64,000 bases of DNA from positions 394,052 to 458,051 of the forward strand of contig NZ_JABXWI010000009.1 of assembly GCF_014930365.1 (NCBI RefSeq), given 5' to 3'. The notes beneath the pieces were generated by a model. It was not told where the DNA came from, ran no database searches, and saw only the letters and a list, made by a program, of their open reading frames with translations. This document shows positions 56,828-64,000 of this stretch, in pieces (the first letter of the stretch is position 1; each line of letters starts with the position of its first letter). Made by a program: the position numbers and the translations under genes. This DNA comes from Streptomyces caniscabiei (lineage in GTDB: Bacteria > Actinomycetota > Actinomycetes > Streptomycetales > Streptomycetaceae).

Positions 56828-59334
56828 TGGCGGACGAGGCGAAGCTGATCGACCCGTCGGGGATACCGCAGTTCCTCGGGGATCTGTCCACCCTTGGCAT
56901 CGACGTGATGTTGCTGTACGCGAACGCGGGTCAGTTCCGGGCTTCGGGCGCGGATCTGCACACCGCCTTCCAGGGGTTGTCGGCCTTCTACCGTGCCCCG
57001 GAGGCCCATGACCTGTTCTCCTCCACGCAGCCGGTGAAGGCGAAGGCGGACGCGTTCGCGGACGATCTGGAGAAGGTCGCTGGCGCGTTGGATGAGTATG
57101 GTGTCGAAGTCAGGCCGCTGGTGGAGAAGTTGGCCACCCTGAAGGCGGACGCGCGGACGTTCGTGGACTCGGTCGCGGGGGACGACGACTGGCGCAAGGA
57201 CAAAGACAAGGTCGACATCAACAATGGCTTATGGCGCGAGGTCAACCAGACAGTCGCCGCCTTCCAGGCCGCTGAACGCGCCTGCTACAACAAGATCACC
57301 GCCCTCGTCGGCGGCACCACGCTCACCGTCGATGACGGTTCGCACGGCGAGAACATGTACGGCTATCGCGCCGAGGACCTCGATCACGCCGGGGAGACCC
57401 CGTGGGGCGCGGCTGTCGAGCAGGAGTACGAGGGCTGGGACTGGTTCACGCACACGTCCGGGCAGGTCTGGGACGGTTTCTGGACCGACGGTGTGATGGG
57501 CACGGTCCATGGCGTGGGCACCCTGTTCGGCGCGGACGGCTCGGACGCGGCGGGCGAGGCGTGGACGGGCCTGGCCAAGCTCGGCACTGCCTCCTTCCTG
57601 ACCAGCGCCACCCTCGGCACCTGGTGGCTGGTGCCCGACGACAAACTCCCCTCGTGGCTGCGCGATTCCCGCACCACCTACAAGCAGACCGTCAAGGGAT
57701 TTGTCGCCTGGGACACGTGGGAGAGCAACCCGGCCCGGGCTGCTGGCGCCGTCAGCTTCAACGTCCTGGGCCTGCTGGGCACCGAAGGGGCGGGCGCGGC
57801 GGCCACCGGTGCCGGCCGGACCGGAGCGGCCGCTCGTGCCGTGTCGGTCGTGGGCAAGGTCGGCCGGGCCGTCGACCCGTTCACGTATGTCGGCAAGGCG
57901 GGCAAGTTCGCCTACGTCAAAGTCGGTGACGCCTTCAGCACATTGAAGAGACTGGACTCCGGGGCAACACTGGACCTGCTCGAGCGAGGCGATGCCCTCC
58001 GGTCGCCCAAGGTTCCCGACAACGCGATCCCGTACGTCGACGACGCGACCGGAAGGGTCGTCTACCTCACCGACAAGGGCCACCTGCTCAACGCCGACGG
58101 CACCCTTCACCAGCACGCCTCCCAGGCCAAGGCTGAGCCGTCGGCCGCCGCCCGCGCCGGGGACGACTCCACGTCTCGCGCCCCGGTGACAGGAACCCGG
58201 GAGCCAGAACTCGTCGGTGCTCACGCGGGGACGAATTCCGTCGCCGACGTGGGCCGGACGGGCGAGCGCGCTCCGGGCAATGGTGTCGGGCATGGTTCGG
58301 GAGACGGTCCGGGAACGGGCAGGGGGACCCCAACCGGTTCCGGTCCTGGACATGGCGGGCCGCATGACCGCGCCACACGGTCGGCAGGGCCCGATGAGCG
58401 TCGGGCGGATCGGGCGGACGGCGACGGCTCCCGTGACGAAGGACAGCGGAAGCTGACTCCTGCCGAGCGCAAGGCCATTCAGGACGAGCATGTCCGGAGG
58501 GCCAACGAAGACCCGGAGTGGCGCAAGAAGCACTACGACACCCTCGGACGCAGGAGACCCCATATCGGACTGGTGGACGGCGTCGAACTTCCCCAGCTCG
58601 CGAAGGATGCGCAAGGGCGCTTCGTGGCCAAGCACGACCTGCCGAGTGGTCCGTCCGAAACCCGGTTCGGTGCGAAGCCGCTGCCGCGGAGTACCGCCCC
58701 CGACGACGTACTTCCGAGGCTCGACAGAAGGACCGCTGACCGTCGCGCCTATATGGACCTCATGAACGCGCAGAAGGCCTTCGACGAGACGCCCTCGACA
58801 TCGAACCGCGAGGCCCTTGCCGCTGCTCAAAAGGCCTATGGAAAACAGCTCGGAGACGTGCCTCCGAACAGCAAGATCTCCGAGAAGCTGGGTGAGGACG
58901 CCTCCAGGCTCCACGCCGTTCGACGCGAGTTCCCGGCCGCTCAGGAGATCGACCTCCCCAAGACGCCCACCGGGGCCCACATGTTCGACGGCGCATACAG
59001 GCTTGAGGACGACAAGATCCTGATCGTTGAGGACAAGGCGCCGGGAAACGATCTCCAATGGCGACAGGGACGAGCCGACCCCGAGGATCCTGGGCGACCG
59101 CACGTCGGCGACGACGGCGGGGCGGCCGGTATGCGAGTGAAGCAGGGAACGTATCTGTACCTGCGGACCATCCTGGGCGAGATGACGAAACGTGGCGGTC
59201 GGGACGCCGAACTCGCGCGAGAGTTCAGACAGGCGCTGAAGGACAGGAAGTTGCAGTACGTCCTGGTCAAGGTCCAGGAGCCGGACGGCACCCTCTATGC
59301 TGGCGTCGTGATCGAACACATGAAAATCAACTGA
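56827..59334 (+). CDS. Polymorphic toxin with WXG-like N-terminus and nuclease-like C-terminus
   Basis: An 835-residue protein. The N-terminal 180 residues are helical and WXG/LXG-like. The middle (about 180-390) includes WDWFTHTSGQVWDGFWTDGVMGTVHGVGTLFG and hydrophobic Ala/Gly-rich helices, as in actinobacterial toxin carriers. A Gly/Asp-rich linker (about 440-540) follows. The last 120 residues look like a PD-(D/E)XK nuclease: MFDGAYRLEDDKILIVEDKAPG supplies D...ExK, then GMRVKQGTYLYLRTIL and LQYVLVKVQEPDG. An Imm49-type gene follows 13 bases later, which supports the toxin call. Start at ATG 56827 (AAGGG upstream) or GTG 56824. Confidence 0.75.
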   Translation: MADEAKLIDPSGIPQFLGDLSTLGIDVMLLYANAGQFRASGADLHTAFQGLSAFYRAPEAHDLFSSTQPVKAKADAFADDLEKVAGALDEYGVEVRPLVEKLATLKADARTFVDSVAGDDDWRKDKDKVDINNGLWREVNQTVAAFQAAERACYNKITALVGGTTLTVDDGSHGENMYGYRAEDLDHAGETPWGAAVEQEYEGWDWFTHTSGQVWDGFWTDGVMGTVHGVGTLFGADGSDAAGEAWTGLAKLGTASFLTSATLGTWWLVPDDKLPSWLRDSRTTYKQTVKGFVAWDTWESNPARAAGAVSFNVLGLLGTEGAGAAATGAGRTGAAARAVSVVGKVGRAVDPFTYVGKAGKFAYVKVGDAFSTLKRLDSGATLDLLERGDALRSPKVPDNAIPYVDDATGRVVYLTDKGHLLNADGTLHQHASQAKAEPSAAARAGDDSTSRAPVTGTREPELVGAHAGTNSVADVGRTGERAPGNGVGHGSGDGPGTGRGTPTGSGPGHGGPHDRATRSAGPDERRADRADGDGSRDEGQRKLTPAERKAIQDEHVRRANEDPEWRKKHYDTLGRRRPHIGLVDGVELPQLAKDAQGRFVAKHDLPSGPSETRFGAKPLPRSTAPDDVLPRLDRRTADRRAYMDLMNAQKAFDETPSTSNREALAAAQKAYGKQLGDVPPNSKISEKLGEDASRLHAVRREFPAAQEIDLPKTPTGAHMFDGAYRLEDDKILIVEDKAPGNDLQWRQGRADPEDPGRPHVGDDGGAAGMRVKQGTYLYLRTILGEMTKRGGRDAELAREFRQALKDRKLQYVLVKVQEPDGTLYAGVVIEHMKIN

Positions 59335-59347
59335 GAAAGGGAGGGGC

Positions 59348-60214
59348 GTGGTCATCCATATTTCCCGTCACGACTTCCCCGTGGACAACGTGGCCGAAGC
59401 CATGGCGCCGATCGTCCAAAGCAACGACGAAGCACTTGCTGAACTCGAAACGTCAGAGTTTGACCGCTTCGATGCCTTGGACTATTCACTGACTGTCGCC
59501 AAATGGAACTGCCTGACGGATCCCTCGGGTGAGGAATTTTCGACGTGGGAGACCTGGGTCACCGCGATGCAGGTCGGATCGGGCCTGTTCATCTCTGGAG
59601 CGGCTGCGGAAGGCCCTGTCCCATGCCGTATCGGAGGAAAAGGTGAGATCAAGAACCTTCCGGCAACCGGCCCGCAGGAATATCTGCACGCCGGCAACTG
59701 GCTCACCACGTACTACTTGGCGGTGATCTGCCGGGAGAACGAGCGTCTCGACCAACTCGCCCGTGTACCCGTCTCATTCCTGCGCGCGTCAGGTGTGGAG
59801 TTCGACGAGTACATCTACGCCTGGGTGGAGACCCTGCAGAATGCCTGGTTCGGCCGCCCGGAAACCTGGAACACCCTGGCCGCCGCGATTGATGGGACGG
59901 ACCCCGAAGCCCCCCACATTGCCAGTGCCGAACTGATGCTGAAAATTCTCTACCCGCCGCTGGAGATCTTCCACCGCTACCAGCGGCAGGAGCCGGAGCC
60001 GTTCAACACCGCTCTTGCGGAAGCACTCACCTGGCATCGCGAGTACTGGACCGAGAACGAGACACGGTCAAAGAGCAGCGAAGGCCTGGTGGCTCTGGCC
60101 CCATTGGCCGTCGCCTGCATGGCGTTCGACGCGGACATCCCGGTCGACGTCGAATCCGCGTACCTGCCCAAGCACCTTCTCGAACGTTCCTGGGTGGGCG
60201 AGTTCCCGACGTGA
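59348..60214 (+). CDS. Immunity 49 family protein
   Basis: A 288-residue protein. The opening IHISRHDFPVDNVAEAMAPIV, the early LETSEFDRFDALDYSLTVAKWNCLTDPSG, and TWETWVTAMQVGSGLFISGAAAEGPVPCRIG match the Imm49 family pattern of Streptomyces. It would bind and block the toxin encoded directly upstream. No membrane helix, so it acts in the cytoplasm. GTG start with GAAAGGGAGG upstream; the stop overlaps the next gene by 4 bases (GTGA). Confidence 0.85.
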   Translation: MVIHISRHDFPVDNVAEAMAPIVQSNDEALAELETSEFDRFDALDYSLTVAKWNCLTDPSGEEFSTWETWVTAMQVGSGLFISGAAAEGPVPCRIGGKGEIKNLPATGPQEYLHAGNWLTTYYLAVICRENERLDQLARVPVSFLRASGVEFDEYIYAWVETLQNAWFGRPETWNTLAAAIDGTDPEAPHIASAELMLKILYPPLEIFHRYQRQEPEPFNTALAEALTWHREYWTENETRSKSSEGLVALAPLAVACMAFDADIPVDVESAYLPKHLLERSWVGEFPT

Positions 60215-61635
60215 CCAAAGACGTCATAGCCCTCACCCCGAAGATGCCGGACACCCGCTCCTTGATCGCCGGCCTCTCAGCAGGCGGCCTCGACCTGGGG
60301 CTGACCTCTACCGGTGACGGCGGCGTCCTTCAGCTGTGCACAAGCGTTGGCCGTCCGCTGGTTTCCGTCGAGGCGCCGCTCCTGGTCCACATACCCGGCG
60401 AAGCGGAACGCCTCCTCGGCCCCGATGTGTCAGCGCCCCCGCCGCCGTACTGGTGGACCGAGACGCGCGCCTCGACCTCGGTACCCGAAGCAGAAGCTCT
60501 CGCTGAATCGTTGTGCGGACGCCTGACCACGCTGCTCGGCGGGACAGTGTGGCCACGCGCCGCAGGTACGACACGCGTGGTGGCCATCCCGCAGGACCAG
60601 TCGGCCGATGACGCACAGGAGGTCGTCGCCCCCTCCGCTCCCACCGTTCCCTCGGTCGACGTCCTCACCGACTCCACGGCGGTCGTCATCTCCGACCGCC
60701 CCGTCCTCGCCTTCACCACCTGGCTCTCCGAAGTGCTCCGCACCACGAGCGCCACCAGCCGAGCCCTGCACCTGGTCACCCCACCCCAAGCCCGGCTCAC
60801 TCTCCCCCTGCGCACGGCGCTGCGGGGCGCCCCCAACCGGTGGGTGGTCCAGGACCCGGTTGGCGGTTACTACGACGGCCTGTCCGGTGTCCCCCTCGCC
60901 TGGCAGCAGGGCACATTTCTCCCGACCGGCACCACGGTCGCCGACGCGTTCACCCGCCACACCGAGCCCACCCCGGAACGCCAGCTGACCCTCACGTTCC
61001 GCACGCTCCACGCCCCCACCGCCGACCTGGTCCTCGGCCGCGGTCTGGAGACCGCCTGGCGCCATCTGACGGGCTCGGCGCCGGTGGGGTGGAGTACATC
61101 GGAGCCCGTCAACCTGCCCTGGTCACCACGCCAGTTGACGGATCTCGCCCGCGAACGGTCACCTGCTCCGACCCACCTGGTCGCGATCGGCGCAGCGGAT
61201 CATCCGTCCATCGCCACACTCCGCACAGCGCGTACGAAGGCCGGCGTCGCCCAGGACATCACGCTCACCCTCGGATACACGTCCGCTGCGGACGTCCCTC
61301 TGGACACCGTCGAATCCCTTGCAGCCGCGCTGGTCGACGAGCACGGCCTGGTGTCGATGCTCACCACGCTCCGAGCAGCTCGCGCGGACCTGACGCTGAC
61401 CCCGCGTCTGGAAGCCCCGCCCATCCCGGTGTCCTTCACCCTCGGCGCCCGGGACGTCAACGCCATCGGCCTCACCCACGCCCGAAGACCACCCCTCGCC
61501 CCGCGCCCGCGACAACTCGGCACACACACGCACCCTGCCCTGCACTACCTCTTGAGTGACGGAACTGACTCCGGGGCGTGGACCGCGCTTCAAGATCTCA
61601 CCGCCCACCTCAAGGCCGCTCCTGGAGCGGGGTGA
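60211..61635 (+). CDS. DUF6177-family protein
   Basis: A 474-residue protein with no signal peptide or clear enzyme motif. Segments DVIALTPKMPDTRSLIAGLSAGG, SVGRPLVSVEAPLLVHIPGEAERLLG, PYWWTETRAST and GRLTTLLGGTVWP match what I know as DUF6177, a family found beside Streptomyces WXG/toxin genes. Translation is coupled to the immunity gene by GTGA. A role in toxin delivery or regulation is inferred from location only. Confidence 0.7.
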   Translation: MTKDVIALTPKMPDTRSLIAGLSAGGLDLGLTSTGDGGVLQLCTSVGRPLVSVEAPLLVHIPGEAERLLGPDVSAPPPPYWWTETRASTSVPEAEALAESLCGRLTTLLGGTVWPRAAGTTRVVAIPQDQSADDAQEVVAPSAPTVPSVDVLTDSTAVVISDRPVLAFTTWLSEVLRTTSATSRALHLVTPPQARLTLPLRTALRGAPNRWVVQDPVGGYYDGLSGVPLAWQQGTFLPTGTTVADAFTRHTEPTPERQLTLTFRTLHAPTADLVLGRGLETAWRHLTGSAPVGWSTSEPVNLPWSPRQLTDLARERSPAPTHLVAIGAADHPSIATLRTARTKAGVAQDITLTLGYTSAADVPLDTVESLAAALVDEHGLVSMLTTLRAARADLTLTPRLEAPPIPVSFTLGARDVNAIGLTHARRPPLAPRPRQLGTHTHPALHYLLSDGTDSGAWTALQDLTAHLKAAPGAG

Positions 61636-62026
61636 ATCGGCCTGATGAGGAAGAGCCTCGTCCAACTTCGAACCCGCAGATTATTGGGGCTGGTTGAGTC
61701 AGCGATCTCGTACTCGTGCTGGTCGCGGGTGGTTGTCTGCGCCCGAGATCGTCTGTCAGCGTGCGACTTCGGTGTGGGTCAGCACAAGCAGCGCCCGCAG
61801 CAGCGTGGTCGCGTAACGGGCCGACAGCCGAACCTGGTGATGATGCGCAGCACGTTTGTTGAGTGTGCAGGCAGTGGCGCCCCGTCGAGGGCGTCTACGA
61901 CGTCGCTACGCGATGAGTGGCTTTTTGATCTTCGACTTCACTGATCAGCCCGCACCGAGTTGCGCAGCAGGTCACAGCACTGAACGACCTCACCTTGGCG
62001 AATCGCTGGCGAGCCCAGGACCGCGA
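61636..62026. other. Possible decayed DNA
   Basis: About 390 bases without an intact gene. On the minus strand a short frame (VRLSARYATTLLRALLVLTH) has transposase-end character but no start or catalytic part. It may be a relic of an insertion sequence; confidence is low. Confidence 0.3.
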
Positions 62027-62557
62027 CTAGTAGACGCGTATCCGGCTGTCGCCGAGGACGTCGGAGGCCGCCGCTCGGAGGCTCTTCACGGCCTGGTACA
62101 GCAGGTGCTCCCGCTCGGCGGCGAGCGCGGTGTCCGCGGCCTTGCGGGAGGTGTCTTCCGCGTGGGCATCACGCACCATCCGTCGCATGACCTCGGCGAG
62201 GTCGTCGGCCGCGTGGACCACACTGTAGAGCGCCTCCACCACGGAAGGCGGACCCTCGAGGATGACGAACTCGGCGGCCCGGTGGACGCCGCGGACCTGG
62301 GCTGCGAAGCGCTCCATCTTCTCGTCGACGTCCCGCAGGTCCGGCCGGTCCGCCCGCAGCGCGTCGCGCACTGCGTCCAGGGCGACATCGCGGTCGTACA
62401 CGGCGCTCAGGTAGCTCGCGTAGGCGTCCCGGCGGTGCTGCCGGCGCCACTGGCCGAACTGCGAGCGCGCCGCCGCGCGCCCGGTGACCATCGCGGAGCC
62501 GAGGGTGGCAAGTGAGCCTACGGCGGCGCCGAGCAGCGCGGTGAGTCCAGCGTCCAT
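62027..62557 (-). CDS. Membrane-anchored helical protein, unknown function
   Basis: A 176-residue protein. An N-terminal helix (ALLGAAVGSLATLGSAMVTG) may anchor it, and the rest is charged alpha-helix (RRQHRRDAYASYLSAVYDRDVALDAVRDAL, VVHAADDLAEVMRRMVRDAHAEDT). Similar short anchored proteins are frequent in Streptomyces accessory DNA. No partner gene is obvious. Confidence 0.6.
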   Translation of the reverse strand: MDAGLTALLGAAVGSLATLGSAMVTGRAAARSQFGQWRRQHRRDAYASYLSAVYDRDVALDAVRDALRADRPDLRDVDEKMERFAAQVRGVHRAAEFVILEGPPSVVEALYSVVHAADDLAEVMRRMVRDAHAEDTSRKAADTALAAEREHLLYQAVKSLRAAASDVLGDSRIRVY

Positions 62558-62728
62558 GGCACCATTTTGCCTACGTCCAGGCCCAGTTGAGGCGCGACCA
62601 GAAGCGAGATCAGGTTGCGGGGCGGGGTGAGCGCCAGGCCGGTCGGGTTTGCGACCGGAGTCCGGTGAGTTGGCAGGTTGAGCGCGGCCCGTTCATACGG
62701 CGAGCACCGGCCGACCCACGCTGGTCCG

Positions 62729-63331
62729 TCACGTGAACCAGGCGTCCGGCTCATCCGGAACGGGTCGGCCTCGCTCCGGAGCGGCAGCCATGATCGTCTC
62801 TAGATATCCGGGCAGGGCCGGTGCGGGACTGATGTCGTGCGCATCGATGATGCCGTCCATAAGGACAACCGCAGGCCCGACTTCGTTAGGGTCGGCGCGC
62901 GGGTACCGCGTGATCAGGCTCCACCAGCCGCCATGGATGCGAACAACCCGCTTCGGCTGCTGCGACGCCCAGGAGTCGTACACCGCTACTGCCTTCACAG
63001 CAGCCGGATCTTCTGTGGCGTATTCGGCGGCATACTCACCGAGTTCCTGCAGCAGCGCAGCCACGAAGGGGTGCTGCAGGGGAGTGGGCACGACGAGGTC
63101 GACCAGGCGCAACTCGCACGGGTCAGGATCGGTGATGCCGTCGTTGTACTCGTCCCACAGATACCGCTTGCGGTACGCATCCCAGGTGCGCCAGTCCGCA
63201 AGCTCCCGGATGAGCCGATTGGCCAGCTCGTCGCGGGTGGACAAGACTTTGTCCTGTGTCGGAGCCACGGCAGCGGATGGCGGCGTTCCCGACCCAGGCC
63301 CGAGCGGGCCATGCTTACGGCGTTTGCCCAT
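62729..63331 (-). CDS. Hypothetical protein
   Basis: A 200-residue soluble protein. It is rich in Trp and acidic residues (LADWRTWDAYRKRYLWDEYNDGITDPDPCELRLVDLVVPTPLQHPFVAALLQEL) and has a strand-like segment, KRVVRIHGGWWSLITRYPRADPNEVGPAVVLMDGI. No motif recognised. ATG at 63331 preferred over GTG at 63340. The 170-base gap to the neighbouring gene shows nothing clear. Confidence 0.55.
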   Translation of the reverse strand: MGKRRKHGPLGPGSGTPPSAAVAPTQDKVLSTRDELANRLIRELADWRTWDAYRKRYLWDEYNDGITDPDPCELRLVDLVVPTPLQHPFVAALLQELGEYAAEYATEDPAAVKAVAVYDSWASQQPKRVVRIHGGWWSLITRYPRADPNEVGPAVVLMDGIIDAHDISPAPALPGYLETIMAAAPERGRPVPDEPDAWFT

Positions 63332-63371
63332 GCCACCCACTCTGGCACCGCCGCAACGTCAGCGGGAGGGG

Positions 63372-63405
63372 GCATTGGTGTGCGAGCCCAGTCACACACC
63401 AATGC
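63372..63405. other. Perfect inverted repeat upstream of the hypothetical gene
   Basis: GCATTGGTGTG (63372-63382) pairs with CACACCAATGC (63395-63405). It lies about 40 bases before the leftward hypothetical gene, so it is placed for an operator; a terminator for incoming transcripts is also possible. Between here and 63637 I see no credible gene. Confidence 0.5.
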
Positions 63406-63637
63406 TCAACTCGCCATCTGAAATGCAGAGTCACAGCTCTCGGTAGCACGGGCAGCGCGCTGCTCGCGCACTACCTGCTCGCCCATAACGTCGGTAACAC
63501 GACGGTGCGCCCGACGAGCGGCGGCGCGAGACGGTGTACTACCGACTCCATGCGAGCATCCACCCTGATCGATGGCGTGCGATGAAGGGCGATCCAGTGG
63601 CCCTCCTGACCACGGCCCGTGCCAAGTTGGGACGGCC

Positions 63638-63842
63638 GACTGGATCAGCCCCGAGTCCCTCAAGGAGCCGGTCCTGACCGCCGGCGAGGGGCACAGCCTG
63701 AAGCTGGGCAAGGCCCAAGCCCTGGTACGCGTCGCCGTAACGGGCCGCACGGTCGGCCTCTCGCTCTTCGAGTCTCTAGAGGCTCGGCAAGGACCGCACC
63801 CTGGCCCGGATCGACGCGGCTCTCGAGAAGCTCGCCGGCTGA
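63638..63842 (+). pseudogene. Broken 3' end of a glutamyl-tRNA synthetase gene
   Basis: The frame beginning DWISPESLKEPVLTAGEG continues to GKAQALVRVAVTGRTVGLSLFESLE, the typical C-terminal domain of glutamyl-tRNA synthetase. After about 63779 the homologous reading (LGKDRTLARIDAALEKLAG, stop at 63840-63842) continues in another frame, consistent with loss of two bases. The catalytic domain is absent. The remaining bases to 64000 show no clear gene. Confidence 0.7.
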
Positions 63843-64000
63843 CCACTTCTGTCTGGTTCGAAGCAGCTCAAGCCGCTTGGTGCTCGACTCGTGTACATGC
63901 AGAGCAATGCTCAAGACCTGTGGATCAGCCCCGGGCGGAACGCGGAAGGCGTACCTTCCCGAATGATCCTGTGATGGTCACCGAGTAGGCCCGCGTTCGC

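Noticed and set aside
61660..61690. tRNA T-arm-like sequence (GGGTTCGAA on the minus strand)
   Set aside because: The flanking bases do not pair into a T-stem and no acceptor or anticodon arm is found.
54123..64000. Complete integrative element or prophage inserted at rnpB
   Set aside because: No integrase, replication or phage structural gene is present, and no duplicated rnpB 3' end was seen.

Overview
The window is high-GC actinobacterial chromosome, almost certainly Streptomyces. The evidence is GC-rich third positions, many GTG starts, 4-base ATGA/GTGA overlaps, leaderless promoters, and an actinobacterial type-A RNase P RNA at 54123-54537. Recognisable Streptomyces families include a SigE-type sigma factor, a STAND/WD40 protein, TerD, Uma2 and DUF6177/DUF6907-like proteins. 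No rRNA, tRNA, CRISPR array or intact insertion sequence was seen.

Layout. 115-2751: divergent CYP125-like P450 and FadA5-like thiolase. 3083-9548: STAND NTPase/WD40 protein, then a secreted NucA/NucB nuclease with two related downstream genes. 9703-11168: two secreted proteins, one a lysozyme-like hydrolase. 11479-17625: an ECF transporter operon with a surface alpha/alpha-barrel protein behind a cobalamin riboswitch. 17680-23331: phosphotransferase, metallo-hydrolase, aldehyde dehydrogenase plus ferredoxin, TPR protein, an orphan TPP riboswitch and a KstR-like TetR repressor. 23549-28312: glycosyltransferase/methyltransferase/alpha-barrel cassette and an F420-type oxidoreductase. 28435-38228: membrane proteins, amidase, a coiled-coil/Mrr/TerD fusion, methyltransferase, MFS pump, sigma factor with cognate membrane protein. 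38464-41483: MaoC hydratase, alcohol dehydrogenase and SDR. 41641-54164: mostly core genes (Nif3-like, zinc ribbon, RNase H/phosphatase, KDPG aldolase, YaaA, RNB nuclease, MerR, Uma2, AraC, DMT exporter). 54123-64000: rnpB followed by an accessory tract with a WXG-like protein, a polymorphic toxin, Imm49-type immunity protein, DUF6177 protein, decayed DNA and a broken gltX tail.

The main theme is a dispersed steroid/isoprenoid catabolism-like regulon. CYP125, FadA5-like thiolase, aldehyde dehydrogenase, 3Fe-4S ferredoxin, MaoC hydratase, alcohol dehydrogenase and SDR all lie beside palindromes matching the mycobacterial KstR motif TnnAACnnGTTnnA. A KstR-like gene lies in the window and has such a site in its own upstream region. 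A second palindrome, CTGACG-N3-YGTCAG, occurs exactly or with one mismatch at four of the same kind of promoters, so two regulators may act together. The KstR-type site near the repressor also faces a glycosyltransferase/methyltransferase/alpha-barrel cassette of unknown product, which may be an undescribed member of this regulon.

Other potentially new systems are: the B12-riboswitch-controlled surface protein plus ECF transporter; the coiled-coil/Mrr/TerD fusion; the NucA/NucB nuclease with a duplicated candidate inhibitor; and the toxin/immunity island next to rnpB. Function calls rest on reading motifs by eye. No database search was run.
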